A DNA stretch of 64,000 nucleotides from Corynebacterium curieae (GCF_027570035.1 NZ_JAKMUU010000001.1:372001-436000); one strand, 5' to 3'; shown: positions 44,518 to 55,368, counted from the first letter of the stretch. Notes: generated by a model not told the origin, from the letters alone. Program-made: numbers and translations.

Positions 44518-44621
44518 TGTGCAGTTGTCCTTTGAATGTGTAGAGAAGCTGAAACAAGAACAACCAAAAAATACTGCAGCCGCATGTCAGGAAAGCAACC
44601 GCTGCGTGTACGCGAGGTAAA

Positions 44622-44647
44622 TATAAATCTACATTTGTATAAATTTA
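44622..44647 (-). promoter_or_regulatory. AT-rich direct repeats upstream of phoA
   Basis: TATAAATCTA (44622-44631) and TATAAATTTA (44638-44647) are direct repeats whose starts are 16 bases apart, about 105-130 bases before the phoA start. Response regulators such as PhoR bind direct repeats, so a phosphate-control role is possible but unproven. Confidence 0.35.
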
Positions 44648-44650
44648 TAT

Positions 44651-44700
44651 AGAAAAGCGCCACGACCCGTGGAACGTGTTAAATGGTGGGTCGCGGCGCT
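44651..44700 (-). terminator. Terminator after pyk
   Basis: A 13-bp stem with one G-U or mismatch (AGCGCCACGACCC at 44656-44668, partner at 44688-44700), 19-base loop, then TTTTC on the minus strand; 13 bases past the pyk stop. Confidence 0.85.
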
Positions 44701-44712
44701 CGTGCCAAAAAT

Positions 44713-46131
44713 CTACTTCTTGGTTTCACCCAACAAGTGGCACTGAATCATGTTGGTGTTGCCAGCAATTCCTGGAGGAGTACCAGCAATGACGACAATC
44801 ATGTCACCTTCCTCGTACTTGTCCATCTCCAGCAATGCATCATCGATGGCTTCCATCATGTCATCGGTGGACTTAACGTGCGGGCTCAAGAAGGTCTCAG
44901 CACCCCAAGTCAATGCCAGCTGGGAGCGCACCGCCGGGTTCGGGGTAAACGCCAGCAACGGCAGGTGAGAGTGCAGGCGCGCTACGCGCTTGGCAGTATC
45001 ACCGGAGGTGGTGAAGGCCACGATAGCTTTCGCATTCAGGCGCTCTGCAATATCGCGGGCGGAGTAAGAAACGACGCCGCGCTTGGTGCGCGGAACGTGG
45101 GTGAGCGGCGGAACCTTGCCGCCGTCCTCCGCATTGGCCACAATCTTGGACATGGTACGCACAACGTTTTGTGGGTCAATACCCACAGACGTTTCACCGG
45201 AGAGCATGACGGCATCGGCACCATCGAGCACAGCATTGGCCACATCGGAGGCCTCTGCACGGGTCGGGCGCAGATTGGAAATCATGGAATCCAGCATCTG
45301 TGTAGCCACGATGACTGGCTTAGCGTTCTCGCGAGCAATCTGGATAGCGCGCTTCTGGAATAGCGGTACGCGCTCCAGCGGTACCTCCACGCCAAGGTCA
45401 CCGCGAGCAATCATGATGGCATCGAATGCCAACACGATGGATTCGAGGGCATCGACTGCCTCCGGCTTTTCCAGCTTGGCAATAACCGGAACGCGGCGGC
45501 CCTCTTCGTCCATAATCTCGTGGACCTTATCCACGTCGGCTGGGGAGCGAACGAAGGACAAAGCAATGAGGTCAACGCCAAGCTTCAATGCGAAGCGCAG
45601 GTCAGCGATGTCCTTCTCCGACAAAGCCGGCACGGAAATATCCATGCCCGGCAGGGATACACCCTTGTTATTGGAAACTGGGCCACCTTCGGTGACCTCA
45701 CAAACGACGTCGTTGCCGTCGACTTCCTTACATACAACAGCAACCTTGCCGTCATCAATCAACAGGCGGTCACCAGGCTTGGCATCCTTAGCCAAACCCT
45801 TGTAGGTGGTGGAAACGCGGTCGTGGGTGCCTTCGATATCGTCCACGGTGATGCGGACAATCTCGCCGTCATTCCACTGCTCCTCGCCGTTAATGAAGCG
45901 GCCAAGGCGAATCTTGGGACCCTGTAGGTCCGCCAAAATACCAACGGCGCGGCCGGTCTTATCAGTAGCCTGGCGCACCCAGTTGTAATTCGCCTCGTGG
46001 TCCGCATGCTCTCCGTGAGACATATTCAGGCGGGCAACGTCCATGCCGTCTTGAACGAGGCGCAAAATTCCATCCTCGCTAGCTACGGCAGGGCCGAGAG
46101 TACAGACAATCTTCGTTCTTCTATCCAGCAT
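44713..46131 (-). CDS. pyk: Pyruvate kinase
   Basis: A 472-residue pyruvate kinase making pyruvate and ATP from phosphoenolpyruvate. The barrel begins RRTKIVCTLGPA (4-15) and has NMSHGEHADH (about 36-45). The active-site signature is VPVIAKLEKPEAV with IMIARGDLGVEVPLERVP; ATQMLDSMI and RAEASDVANAVLDGADAVMLSGE follow in part. The C-terminal allosteric domain has FTTSGDTAKRVARLHSHLP. The frame is open to 46266 but ATG 46131 (MLDRRTKIV) is the family start. It lies downstream of lgt, separated by a terminator. Confidence 0.97.
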   Translation of the reverse strand: MLDRRTKIVCTLGPAVASEDGILRLVQDGMDVARLNMSHGEHADHEANYNWVRQATDKTGRAVGILADLQGPKIRLGRFINGEEQWNDGEIVRITVDDIEGTHDRVSTTYKGLAKDAKPGDRLLIDDGKVAVVCKEVDGNDVVCEVTEGGPVSNNKGVSLPGMDISVPALSEKDIADLRFALKLGVDLIALSFVRSPADVDKVHEIMDEEGRRVPVIAKLEKPEAVDALESIVLAFDAIMIARGDLGVEVPLERVPLFQKRAIQIARENAKPVIVATQMLDSMISNLRPTRAEASDVANAVLDGADAVMLSGETSVGIDPQNVVRTMSKIVANAEDGGKVPPLTHVPRTKRGVVSYSARDIAERLNAKAIVAFTTSGDTAKRVARLHSHLPLLAFTPNPAVRSQLALTWGAETFLSPHVKSTDDMMEAIDDALLEMDKYEEGDMIVVIAGTPPGIAGNTNMIQCHLLGETKK

Positions 46132-46247
46132 TATTGGCCTATTCCGTCGGGGGAAACTGAACACTCCCCAACCTACTCCTTCGGACGAATTGCGGCCACA
46201 AATTTCCGATTTCATTTTCCGAACGGGCACCCAAAAATGCCCTGATT

Positions 46248-46281
46248 CCCACAAAAACAAACCCAAACGGAAACACTTGGG
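46248..46281 (-). terminator. Terminator after lgt
   Basis: Short 5-bp stem CCCAA/TTGGG (46262-46266 and 46277-46281) with a 10-base loop, followed on the minus strand by TTTGTTTTTG. The strong T-run makes it a plausible end of the his-lgt transcription unit. Confidence 0.55.
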
Positions 46282-46287
46282 CGAGAT

Positions 46288-47241
46288 CTATGTCGTCGAC
46301 GAGTCTCGCTGCTGTCCCTCAGATACCGTGTGCTCATCGCCGCGTTGGCGGCTATCACGGTTCTCCGCCCAGTATTTAGGGTCCACCTCTTCGGGGGATT
46401 CTGAACCTTGGCGGTGTCTATCGAGCAAGAAAAAGACAATCGCGGCAATGATAAAAATCACAAGGGAGACGATGATATTCACCCGCACCCCAAAAATATG
46501 AGTAGCTTCATCGGAACGCATTCCTTCAATAAAGAACCGGCCCAAGGTATATCCCATAACGTAGAGGGCAAAGACTCGCCCGTGGCCCAACTTCCACGCC
46601 TTGTGCGCCCATAAGAGGAATAGGCACACTAAGACATTCCACACCATCTCGTAGAGAAAAGTCGGATGCACCGAAGTCATAACCTCACCCGTGGAGTGCC
46701 CGGATACCGGCGCATAAGCGCCTTTTTCATTGACACGGTAATAGATATCCAATGCCCACGGAACGTCGGTTGGGCGCCCATAAAGTTCTTGATTAAACCA
46801 GTTGCCTAGTCGCCCGATCGCCTGTGCAAGCACAAGTCCGGGGGCCACCGCATCGGCAAAAGGCCCAAGTGGGACCTTCTTGACCTTAAAAAGCACCCAT
46901 AGCGCCAGCGCACCGAGGGCTACGGCTCCCCATATACCTAACCCGCCGTTGGTAATCTTTAGCGCGTCCACGGGGTTGCAGTTATCACAGAAATACTTCT
47001 GGTTATCGGTAATAACGTGGTAGAGGCGTCCGCCTACGATGCCCGCAGGGATAACGACGATCGCCGCATCCCAGACCGTATCTGGATTTCCACCGCGAGC
47101 CGTATAGCGGCGCAAGGTCATACGCAGGCCGACAATAATGCCCACGATAATGCACAGCGCGTAGGCGCGAATGGGAATTGGCCCTAACTGCCAGACACCC
47201 TGTGGTGGGGACGGAATATTTGCAAGAATTTGAGTGTGCAC
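46288..47241 (-). CDS. lgt: Prolipoprotein diacylglyceryl transferase
   Basis: A 317-residue seven-helix membrane enzyme that adds diacylglycerol to the lipobox cysteine of lipoproteins such as the one at 58198. The Lgt signature [20 protein letters not shown] (about 145-164) and [11 protein letters not shown] are present, as is YHVITD. GTG 47241 (then [12 protein letters not shown]) is chosen; the frame runs on to 47271. The last 50 residues form a hydrophilic tail rich in Arg, Asp and Ser. It follows the TrpC-like gene by 45 bases, the position lgt has in mycobacteria after trpCBA. Confidence 0.95.
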   Translation of the reverse strand: MHTQILANIPSPPQGVWQLGPIPIRAYALCIIVGIIVGLRMTLRRYTARGGNPDTVWDAAIVVIPAGIVGGRLYHVITDNQKYFCDNCNPVDALKITNGGLGIWGAVALGALALWVLFKVKKVPLGPFADAVAPGLVLAQAIGRLGNWFNQELYGRPTDVPWALDIYYRVNEKGAYAPVSGHSTGEVMTSVHPTFLYEMVWNVLVCLFLLWAHKAWKLGHGRVFALYVMGYTLGRFFIEGMRSDEATHIFGVRVNIIVSLVIFIIAAIVFFLLDRHRQGSESPEEVDPKYWAENRDSRQRGDEHTVSEGQQRDSSTT

Positions 47242-47286
47242 GTAGCTAGTGTGCCTTATTCCCCGCCCCACCAGCCAGTTGGGGTA

Positions 47287-48117
47287 TCACTCCAACTTGC
47301 GCGCGGGGCACGCTGGGTGCTGGCCAGCAGCCACCAGCGAACGGGCCAAAGCAGTAGGGTCTTGAGCGGCCATGACAGATTCGCCAACGAGCACAGCATC
47401 TGCACCGCGAGAGGCATAGTGAAAAAGATTGCGGGCATTATTAACCCCGCCTACCGCAATGCGCAGGATGGACTCTGGCAAACCTGGTGCGATGTCATTG
47501 AACGCCTCACGGTTAATGGCATCCGAAGCCAGCGACCAGGCATTAATGGCAATTACGCTGCTTCCCGCCTTGATCGCCCGGTCAACCTCGGCGCAGTTGC
47601 GAACCTCGACGATGGCGGTCATCCCGAGCGATTCCACGCGGTCTAATAGGGCCTCAAGGCGAGCTTGCTCCAAGAGCTCTACCTGCAGGGGAATTGCATC
47701 GGCGCCATAACAGCGGGCTTCGTGGATTTGGTAGGGGTCCACGATGAGATCGCGCGACATCATGGGTATATCAATCGCTGCGCGGGCGGCTGCCATGTCC
47801 TCCAAAGAACCGTGGAATCGGCGGAAATCGGTTTGGCAGGCCATAAGATGCACACCGCATCCCTCAAAGGTGCGGGCCCATTCCGCCATCTGCTCCGCAG
47901 AGCCTACGTGTGCGATTTCGCCGCCATAGGGAACGGCGCGTTTGAGCTCGGTGATAACCGAGCAGCCGGTACGCAGCAGAGCCGCTCGCGCATCGCGGGG
48001 AGATTCCATATCGCGCGAGCGCGCCTTCACCTCTTTGAAAGACACGCGGGCTTCCCGCGCAGCGACGTCCTCCAAGACTCCTGCTACAAGGTGGTCAACG
48101 GCAATGGGCGTAGGCAT
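47287..48117 (-). CDS. TrpC-like protein with altered active site
   Basis: A 276-residue (beta/alpha)8 protein clearly derived from indole-3-glycerol-phosphate synthase; it runs parallel to M. tuberculosis TrpC from VLEDVAAREA (14-23) to GADAVLVGE and TAGQHPACP-like ends. E57 and K59 (TELKR), E171 and N192 are kept. The catalytic general-acid Lys of the RKDF motif is Arg122 (SRDLIVDPYQ), the catalytic Ser of the AESG motif is Gly223 (AVGG), the Arg of NxRDL is Trp194, and the SPS phosphate segment is AVPYGG. It is therefore probably not a working synthase. ATG 48117 has GGAGG just upstream. It sits between a trp-region membrane protein and lgt; no trpB or trpA follows. Confidence 0.85.
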   Translation of the reverse strand: MPTPIAVDHLVAGVLEDVAAREARVSFKEVKARSRDMESPRDARAALLRTGCSVITELKRAVPYGGEIAHVGSAEQMAEWARTFEGCGVHLMACQTDFRRFHGSLEDMAAARAAIDIPMMSRDLIVDPYQIHEARCYGADAIPLQVELLEQARLEALLDRVESLGMTAIVEVRNCAEVDRAIKAGSSVIAINAWSLASDAINREAFNDIAPGLPESILRIAVGGVNNARNLFHYASRGADAVLVGESVMAAQDPTALARSLVAAGQHPACPARKLE

Positions 48118-48201
48118 CAGCACCTCCCTCCACGGGCGATTGAGATCACACTTAGGTTAACCCGCTCAGGTGCTGTTCCGGAAATTGCATAAGCTGTGGG
48201 G

Positions 48202-48840
48202 CTATTTTTTATCCACATCGGTGGGATCGATATCGCTATCAAGTGCATCCCACATCACGCGGCCGGAGTCTGCGGAGGTTTCCAAATCCTCCCCCAACTT
48301 TGCTTGACGAGCCGCCGGCGTCTCATATTTGCTCGAGACTTTTGCCTTATCTTCGCCAGGATTACGAGCCAACATAACGGCGCCAAAGAGGGCTGCTGCA
48401 GCGCCCAGTATCGCCACAGCTGGGCCGAGGGAGTGTACTTCGGTGGAAACAACCGTGGCCCAATCGGAAATCTGGGCGGAATCCACCGCGTTTTCATTGG
48501 CCGAGGCACCCTGCAAAATCTTTTGCGCACGCTCGGCCTCCGCTCCTGCTGTCAGTAGGTTAATTGGGGTCCACGCGCTGGCCGCTGCCGCTAGGGCACA
48601 GACAATGCCCACCACTCGCCTACCAACGCGACGCAACGCCATGCCCGCAACGGCGCCTGCCACTAGGACAAGCGTCAAGGCCATGATTTCCAGCGACCAC
48701 GCCGAACCTACAATGTCATTGGTCGCAGAGCCGGCTTTATCGTCTTCGCTGACGGCCACGACCCATGTCGCGCGCGAGGCAAGCCACAAAACGATGGCTC
48801 CTACAGCGATAAGTAGTGGTCCAAGGCGTCGAGCCTTCAC
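48202..48840 (-). CDS. Trp-region conserved membrane protein (TIGR02234-like)
   Basis: A 212-residue protein with four membrane helices (about 8-26, 48-68, 74-95, 137-158) and a hydrophilic C-terminal tail of about 50 residues. It matches the family of hypothetical membrane proteins found beside trp genes in actinobacteria: WLASRATWV near the N-terminus and an extracytoplasmic loop. Function is unknown. Its start overlaps the hisI stop by four bases, and 84 bases separate it from the TrpC-like gene. Confidence 0.82.
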   Translation of the reverse strand: MKARRLGPLLIAVGAIVLWLASRATWVVAVSEDDKAGSATNDIVGSAWSLEIMALTLVLVAGAVAGMALRRVGRRVVGIVCALAAAASAWTPINLLTAGAEAERAQKILQGASANENAVDSAQISDWATVVSTEVHSLGPAVAILGAAAALFGAVMLARNPGEDKAKVSSKYETPAARQAKLGEDLETSADSGRVMWDALDSDIDPTDVDKK

Positions 48841-49199
48841 AATTGCCCTCCTAGGAGATCCGTGGCGTCAAAGCACGTGCGGTCACCGGTATGGCACGCG
48901 CCGCCGCGCTGCCGCACGGTCAGCAGGATAGTATCTCCATCGCAGTCAAGGCGAACGCCCAGCACCTCTTGCGTATTTCCGGAAGTTTCTCCCTTTACCC
49001 AATAGTCATTGCGAGAACGCGAAAAATACGTCCCCTTGCGCGTGGCAAGGGTATGGGCCAAGGCGTGATCATCCATCCACGCCATCATCAGCACCTCGCC
49101 GGAGTCAGCTTGCACAATGGCAGGAACTAGTCCTTGGTCGTTGCGCTTGAGCCGCTTGGCGATGCCCCTGTCTAGTTCATACTCGGCTGGGTTAGTCAT
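48837..49199 (-). CDS. hisI: Phosphoribosyl-AMP cyclohydrolase
   Basis: A 120-residue HisI (cyclohydrolase only, no HisE fusion), opening the adenine ring in the third step of histidine synthesis. The conserved stretch [18 protein letters not shown] with [18 protein letters not shown] (in part) and the metal ligands in DCDGDTILL and [12 protein letters not shown] are visible. It overlaps hisF by four bases upstream and the TIGR02234-like gene by four downstream. Confidence 0.96.
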   Translation of the reverse strand: MTNPAEYELDRGIAKRLKRNDQGLVPAIVQADSGEVLMMAWMDDHALAHTLATRKGTYFSRSRNDYWVKGETSGNTQEVLGVRLDCDGDTILLTVRQRGGACHTGDRTCFDATDLLGGQL

Positions 49200-49966
49200 C
49201 GGCGCACCTCGTAGCCCGCTGTGGCTAGGGCATCTTTTACGTCGCCGATTTCTACCTCGCCGAAGTGAAAAATGCTAGCGGCTAATACGGCATCGGCTCC
49301 GGCCGCAATAGCCGGTGGGAAATCTGCGGTCCTGCCCGCACCACCGGAGGCGATTACCGGAATAGTCACCGCCGCGCGTACCGCGCTTAGCATGTCGACA
49401 TCAAAGCCTTCCTTGGTGCCATCGCCATCCATCGAATTAAGCAAGATTTCGCCCACCCCGAGTTCTTCGCCACGGCGAGCCCATTCAACGGCGTCGATAC
49501 CGGCCGATGTGGTGCCGCCATGCGTAGTGACTTCAAAGCCGGAAGGCGCATACTCCTCTTGACACCTGCGGGCATCTACCGACAGGACAATGCATTGTGC
49601 ACCAAAAATCCCGGCCATTTCGCTCAATAACTCTGGGTTCCGAATGGCGGCGGTATTGATAGAAACCTTATCCGCACCGGCGCGCAAGAGCTCTCGGACA
49701 TCTTCCACGCTGCGAACCCCACCGCCCACGGTCAGTGGGATGAATACTTGGTCTGCGGTTCGGCGCACGACCTCGAGCATGGTCGATCGCCCTTGCGTGG
49801 ATGCGGAAACGTCCAAGAACGTAAGCTCGTCGGCTCCGAGGGCGTCGTAACGCGCAGCTAGCTCTACTGGGTCCCCTGCATCACGCAGGTTTTCAAAATT
49901 TACGCCCTTGACTACCCGGCCTTGGTCCACATCTAGGCAGGGGATCACGCGTACGGCTACAGCCAT
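49196..49966 (-). CDS. hisF: Imidazole glycerol phosphate synthase, cyclase subunit
   Basis: A 256-residue HisF that with HisH makes imidazole glycerol phosphate and AICAR. The catalytic Asp of [17 protein letters not shown] (about 8-24) and that of [15 protein letters not shown] are present. The frame runs open to 50095, but [10 protein letters not shown] at ATG 49966 is the family N-terminus, with GGAGGCGGCCGC just upstream. It lies 29 bases after impA and overlaps hisI by four. Confidence 0.97.
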   Translation of the reverse strand: MAVAVRVIPCLDVDQGRVVKGVNFENLRDAGDPVELAARYDALGADELTFLDVSASTQGRSTMLEVVRRTADQVFIPLTVGGGVRSVEDVRELLRAGADKVSINTAAIRNPELLSEMAGIFGAQCIVLSVDARRCQEEYAPSGFEVTTHGGTTSAGIDAVEWARRGEELGVGEILLNSMDGDGTKEGFDVDMLSAVRAAVTIPVIASGGAGRTADFPPAIAAGADAVLAASIFHFGEVEIGDVKDALATAGYEVRR

Positions 49967-49995
49967 TGCGGCCGCCTCCTTAGGAATTGTAATTC

Positions 49996-50778
49996 TTAGT
50001 GAGAAAAGGAATCTCTGTGCCGCGACAAGATTTCCAAAATAGTGGCATGCACTTGCGGGGTTCCTGCCACCATGCCGCGTGACTGCGCGGTCCACGGATT
50101 GCCCTCAGGATCAGTGACAACTCCGCCGGCTGCTTGAACCTGTAATGCCCCAGCGGCGTTGTCCCACGGGCGTGGAGAGAAATTAATCGCCCCATCAAAC
50201 ACACCCTGCGCTACGAAGGCATTATCGAGCCCTACAGAGCCAGTCATGCGGGGTCGCAGGCCAGTCTCGCGCAGTTCATGGAAAATATCGGTGGGCAGGT
50301 GGGAAGAACAGCCCACATGGCCGCGCGCTTCATCAAATCCCATCGCGTCTTGGCCACCGCCGAATCCGGCAGCAGGGCCGCCGACTGAACGCAGTGGCGA
50401 GCCATCGCAGGTGACCAAACGGCGCTCCAAAAGTGGAAAGTCAGACACCGCAGCGATCGGTGCGCCTCCATGGATAAGCGCCACTAGGATTCCTGCCAGG
50501 GGATTGCCGGCAGAGTAATTTGCGGTGCCATCAATTGGGTCTACTACCCAAACGGTATCGAGTACACTGCCGCCTGATTCTTCCCCGTAGACTGGGATAC
50601 CGGTCATCTGGGTCAGGATTTCGCGCAGCTGCTTCTCAATGACGAGGTCCACTTCGGTGGCAAAATCGCCCTGCCCCTTAAAGCGGGCGGGCGCCGCACC
50701 GAGTCCGGAGCGAAAGATGGGTTCTACTTGGTCTACAGCTGCCTCCGCGAAGGCCACCAACTCGCGGGGTTCCATCAT
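49996..50778 (-). CDS. impA: Inositol-monophosphatase family phosphatase
   Basis: A 260-residue magnesium-dependent phosphatase. Motif 1 is GEESGG followed by [16 protein letters not shown] (metal ligands Glu, Asp, Asp) and motif 2 is [16 protein letters not shown]. In C. glutamicum the equivalent gene in the same place between hisA and hisF is impA; the histidinol-phosphatase hisN is a separate paralogue elsewhere. A role in histidinol-phosphate hydrolysis is possible by context but not shown. It starts three bases after hisA. Confidence 0.88.
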   Translation of the reverse strand: MMEPRELVAFAEAAVDQVEPIFRSGLGAAPARFKGQGDFATEVDLVIEKQLREILTQMTGIPVYGEESGGSVLDTVWVVDPIDGTANYSAGNPLAGILVALIHGGAPIAAVSDFPLLERRLVTCDGSPLRSVGGPAAGFGGGQDAMGFDEARGHVGCSSHLPTDIFHELRETGLRPRMTGSVGLDNAFVAQGVFDGAINFSPRPWDNAAGALQVQAAGGVVTDPEGNPWTAQSRGMVAGTPQVHATILEILSRHRDSFSH

Positions 50779-50781
50779 GGT

Positions 50782-51570
50782 TTAGTCGTCCTCAGGGTCG
50801 TATGGGTCAATGGTTTCCTCCGCCGGCAGCGGCTCTACTTCTGCCACCGCAGCGAGAGCTTCCTCTAGGGTGAAGTTTCCTTCATAAAGGGCCTTGCCAA
50901 TAATGGCGGAATCAATGCCCTCATTTTCATACAGTGCCAGCTCGCGCAGGTCTTCGACACTAGAGATTCCACCAGAGGCGGTAATCTTGGCATCGGTTGC
51001 CATGGCTACCTCGCGCAGCAACTCAATATTCGGCCCGGTTAGCGTGCCATCTTTAGAAACATCCGTTACCACAAAGCGTTGACAGCCAGCAGCGTCTAGG
51101 CGCTCGAGTACTTCCCACAAGTCGCCGCCATCAGAGACCCAGCCATTGCCCGTGACACGCCACTCGCCGCCGTCTTCGCGCACCGCTAGATCCACCGCAA
51201 CCTTTTCGCCATAGCGTGCCAGTATTTGTTCAATCCAGTCAGGCTGCTCTAGAGCTGCGGTGCCAATATTAATACGCTGCGCACCGGTCGCCAGCGCACG
51301 CTCTACCGCTACATCGTCTCGGATGCCGCCGGTAAGCTCGACGTTTATGCCTAGCTCTCGGGTAATTTTTGCCATTTCTTCGTGGTTAGAACCGCGACCA
51401 AAGGCCGCATCTAAGTCCACAAAATGCAGCCATTGCGCGCCCTGGGTTTGCCACCTTAGCGCGGCATCGCGCGGTGCACCGTAGGAGGTTTCGGTGCCTG
51501 CTTCGCCTTGATCCAAGCGCACGGCTTGGCCTTGGGATACATCGACTGCGGGCAAAAGCGTAAAAGTCAT
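50782..51570 (-). CDS. hisA: ProFAR isomerase (phosphoribosylformimino-AICAR-P isomerase)
   Basis: A 262-residue HisA. Catalytic Asp near the start in [21 protein letters not shown] (in part), [10 protein letters not shown], and the second Asp in [16 protein letters not shown] are present. Starting at ATG 51570 ([11 protein letters not shown]) it parallels the C. glutamicum protein; in C. glutamicum no separate TrpF exists and some actinobacterial HisA (PriA) are bifunctional. The acidic last 20 residues extend beyond most relatives. It lies 14 bases after hisH. Confidence 0.96.
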   Translation of the reverse strand: MTFTLLPAVDVSQGQAVRLDQGEAGTETSYGAPRDAALRWQTQGAQWLHFVDLDAAFGRGSNHEEMAKITRELGINVELTGGIRDDVAVERALATGAQRINIGTAALEQPDWIEQILARYGEKVAVDLAVREDGGEWRVTGNGWVSDGGDLWEVLERLDAAGCQRFVVTDVSKDGTLTGPNIELLREVAMATDAKITASGGISSVEDLRELALYENEGIDSAIIGKALYEGNFTLEEALAAVAEVEPLPAEETIDPYDPEDD

Positions 51571-51584
51571 ATTCTTCATCCTAC

Positions 51585-52217
51585 CTAGAGCGTACGCATC
51601 CAGTTTTCCAAAAGCTGCGCACCGGCATCCCCGGATTTCTCCGGGTGGAATTGGGTAGACCACAGGGCACCGTTTTCTACCGCCGCAACAAACCTATCGC
51701 CCGCGTGCTCAGCCCAACTGACCAAGGGCGGCCGAGTAATCTCCGTTTCCAACTCCCAGTGGCGAACACCATAGGAATGCACGAAGTAGAAACGCTCGTC
51801 TTCGGCTAGTCCGGCAAACATGTCACTGCCAACGGGTACTTCCACGGTGTTCCACCCCATATGCGGCAGCACCGTAGAGTGCAGCTTTTCGACGGTACCG
51901 GGCCACTCACCGCAACCAGCGGAGTTTATGTTGTGTTCTACTCCGACGTCGAAAAGCACCTGCATGCCTACGCAAATGCCCAACACCGGACGCTCCCCTG
52001 CCAAGCGCTGGCCGATGACCCTCGGGCCTTGCACCGCGTGCAACCCGCGCATGCACGCATCAAAAGCTCCCACGCCAGGAACTAGGAGCCCATCCGCTTC
52101 CACCGCTACCTTAGGGTCTGCGGTTACGGTAACTTCAGCGCCCGCTCGCTCCAAAGCGCGCTGTGCCGAGCGCACGTTGCCCGCGCCATAATCCAATAAT
52201 GCGACCGTCTTTGCCAT
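51585..52217 (-). CDS. hisH: Imidazole glycerol phosphate synthase, glutaminase subunit
   Basis: A 210-residue class I glutamine amidotransferase that supplies ammonia to HisF. The oxyanion strand [14 protein letters not shown], the nucleophile Cys in [14 protein letters not shown] and the His/Glu pair in [12 protein letters not shown] complete the triad. ATG 52217 follows the MFS stop by three bases. Confidence 0.97.
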   Translation of the reverse strand: MAKTVALLDYGAGNVRSAQRALERAGAEVTVTADPKVAVEADGLLVPGVGAFDACMRGLHAVQGPRVIGQRLAGERPVLGICVGMQVLFDVGVEHNINSAGCGEWPGTVEKLHSTVLPHMGWNTVEVPVGSDMFAGLAEDERFYFVHSYGVRHWELETEITRPPLVSWAEHAGDRFVAAVENGALWSTQFHPEKSGDAGAQLLENWMRTL

Positions 52218-52220
52218 GGG

Positions 52221-53471
52221 CTACACCTTACGCATACGGCGCAGACGCGTCCGGATATCGTTGGTTTCACTCACCCGGGTGCGCCCGAGTGCAAAGTCTG
52301 CCACCGTCATAAGCAAACCAACCACGAGGATGGCCACGCCGGCCCCAAACGCCCCCGCATAGCCATAGCCGGCGACCAAAGCGCCCAAAAGGGTCGAGCC
52401 CAAACCGGTGCCGCCGTCATAGAAAATATTCCAGATGGCTGAAGCCTCCGAAACTCGCTCGCGCGGCAGACGATCAAACATGGACAGCAGCGCCTCATTT
52501 TGGGCAATACCGAAGGCGCCACCGAACAGGAAAGCACCAAACACGAGCCACCACACGGAGCCGTCGAGGTAGAGAGGCACTGCGATAGCGAGCACGCCCA
52601 CAATGGCCATGATCTGGCCGGGGATATACAGACGGCCTGGGGTGCCTACGCGGTCTGCCACCATGCCCGCGAGGTAGCGGAAAATCATGGCGGCGCCGCC
52701 AACGATGGATAGCATGATGCCTGCCAGGCTGGCGCCGCGCTCTGCATCAAGTTCTTGCACTGCGGGCGGCAGGAAGGACGACACGGCGCCGTAGCTCATA
52801 GAGAAGGTAGTCAACGCCAGTGCGGGGACTAACACCAGCTTCCACGTGGGAACACGAATCAGGTTCGGCTCATCCTCGGTATCAGAGGCAAGCGTGACCT
52901 TAATCTTGGGGATGCGCAGGCACAGGCCAAAGCCTAGGAAGCCAATGATGCCGGCGGTAATATACGTCGAGGCATATCCCAGCTTTTCCGCCATGATCAG
53001 CCCCAAGGGCAAAAAGACCATCTGGCCGAGTCCGGTAAAGACGCCAATCATGCCGGTTGCCTTGCCTAATAGGCGGACCGGCGCCAGCTCTGCAATGAGC
53101 GCAGACTCGGAGACGGTAAGCGCGCCAAATCCCACGCCACGCATGGCAGAAAAGAGCAGGACTACCCAAGCATCGGTGCCCAACAGATGGCCGAACGCCG
53201 GTACACCCAAGGTGAAGGCAGATAGCGCCATCACGCGGCGGTAGCCCCAGCGGCGCAGCAGCCACGGTGAGATGATCTGGGTGAGGACGGTAAAGGCCAT
53301 GAAGATGCCCGTAGACGAGCCTGCCAAGGTGGCCGAGCCACCGGAGTCAATGACTGCTAGGGGCACCACCGGAAGAAGGATGGACCAAGCACCGAATGCT
53401 GCGGCAATGGCCAGCATGGTCGCGGTATATCCAGGTACCTTCCAGATATTAGTTTCTTGGGTATTGCTCAT
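52221..53471 (-). CDS. MFS transporter inside the his operon
   Basis: A 416-residue major facilitator with 12 membrane helices. The conserved loop 2-3 pattern is visible as RRWGYRRVMA, with FMAFTVLTQIISPWLL before it. The substrate is unknown. It is placed between hisB and hisH, with ATG 53471 overlapping the small membrane protein's stop by four bases and hisH three bases downstream, so it is cotranscribed with histidine genes. A similar transporter is at this place in C. glutamicum. Export of histidine or of a pathway intermediate is the obvious guess, unproven. Confidence 0.9.
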   Translation of the reverse strand: MSNTQETNIWKVPGYTATMLAIAAAFGAWSILLPVVPLAVIDSGGSATLAGSSTGIFMAFTVLTQIISPWLLRRWGYRRVMALSAFTLGVPAFGHLLGTDAWVVLLFSAMRGVGFGALTVSESALIAELAPVRLLGKATGMIGVFTGLGQMVFLPLGLIMAEKLGYASTYITAGIIGFLGFGLCLRIPKIKVTLASDTEDEPNLIRVPTWKLVLVPALALTTFSMSYGAVSSFLPPAVQELDAERGASLAGIMLSIVGGAAMIFRYLAGMVADRVGTPGRLYIPGQIMAIVGVLAIAVPLYLDGSVWWLVFGAFLFGGAFGIAQNEALLSMFDRLPRERVSEASAIWNIFYDGGTGLGSTLLGALVAGYGYAGAFGAGVAILVVGLLMTVADFALGRTRVSETNDIRTRLRRMRKV

Positions 53472-53635
53472 TTACCGAACGCTCCTACCATCCACGAGAT
53501 TGCTGCCACCACGGTGATTGCGGCCAATAAAGAGGCTACTACTGTCATTGCCTTCGATCCCTGTTGGTAGGCAGACCATGCACCGCCCACCAACATGCCG
53601 GCGACGAGGAAGAGGACCAAGATCATAAAATGCAT
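53468..53635 (-). CDS. 55-residue two-helix membrane protein in the his operon
   Basis: A small frame from ATG 53635 to TGA 53468. The protein begins MHFMILVLFLVAGMLVG and ends SWMVGAFGK. Two hydrophobic segments (about 3-20 and 30-52) are joined by a short polar turn containing SAYQQGSK. It starts five bases after the hisB stop, and its TGA overlaps the ATG of the MFS gene in an ATGA arrangement, as expected for a real coupled gene. It is too short to be caught by many length cut-offs. Its role is unknown; an accessory subunit of the transporter is one possibility. Confidence 0.75.
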   Translation of the reverse strand: MHFMILVLFLVAGMLVGGAWSAYQQGSKAMTVVASLLAAITVVAAISWMVGAFGK

Positions 53636-53640
53636 GCGTT

Positions 53641-54243
53641 TTAGAGTGCTCCCTTCGTCGAAGGAATGCCAGTCTGGCGCGGATCGAATTCCACTGCGCC
53701 GCGCAGCGCACGCGCTACCGCTTTATACTCCGCCTCCGTAATATGGTGCGGATCGCGGCCATAGCGCACAGTGAGGTGGAGAGTTACCGCAGCGTGGGTA
53801 GCTAGCGTTTCAAAAAAGTGGCGGTTGATAACCGTGGCATAGTGGCCGCCAATGGTTTGCCACTGCAGGTGTTCTGGTTCGCCGTTCATCACGAAATAGG
53901 CGCGGCCGGAAAAATCCACTACCGCTTCCACCAAGGTTTCATCCATGGGCAAAAGTTGGGAGCCGAATCGACGAATGCCCGCCTTATCCCCAACCGCCTC
54001 ACGCAAGGCGCTGCCCAGCACGATGGCGGTATCTTCCACGGTGTGGTGCGCATCAACCTCGACGTCGCCTTCTGCCTGCACCGCCAGATCAAAGCTGCCG
54101 TGGGTGGCAAAGGCCGTGAGCATGTGATCAAAAAATGGCAGGCCCGTTGAAATATCGCTGTTTCCTGTGCCATCCAGATCGATGACCACGGAAATCTGCG
54201 ATTCCGACGTGGACCGTTGGGCTCGTCCTACGCGGTGGCTCAT
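53641..54243 (-). CDS. hisB: Imidazoleglycerol-phosphate dehydratase
   Basis: A 200-residue monofunctional HisB (no phosphatase domain). Manganese-binding motifs are [28 protein letters not shown] and, near the C-terminus, [17 protein letters not shown]. It follows hisC by 24 bases and is followed by the small membrane protein after five bases. Confidence 0.97.
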   Translation of the reverse strand: MSHRVGRAQRSTSESQISVVIDLDGTGNSDISTGLPFFDHMLTAFATHGSFDLAVQAEGDVEVDAHHTVEDTAIVLGSALREAVGDKAGIRRFGSQLLPMDETLVEAVVDFSGRAYFVMNGEPEHLQWQTIGGHYATVINRHFFETLATHAAVTLHLTVRYGRDPHHITEAEYKAVARALRGAVEFDPRQTGIPSTKGAL

Positions 54244-54267
54244 CGTTTACTCCTTTCCTCCCGCCGG

Positions 54268-55368
<1,101 letters not shown>

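Noticed and set aside
48209-48217. Single TTATCCACA match
   Set aside because: It lies inside the last codons of the trp-region membrane protein gene, with no partner box nearby; chance is a sufficient explanation.
53472-53711. 79-codon frame over the hisB-MFS junction
   Set aside because: It overlaps the 3' end of hisB and the better supported 55-residue membrane protein in another frame. Its product is Arg-rich with no structure, so it is a shadow frame.
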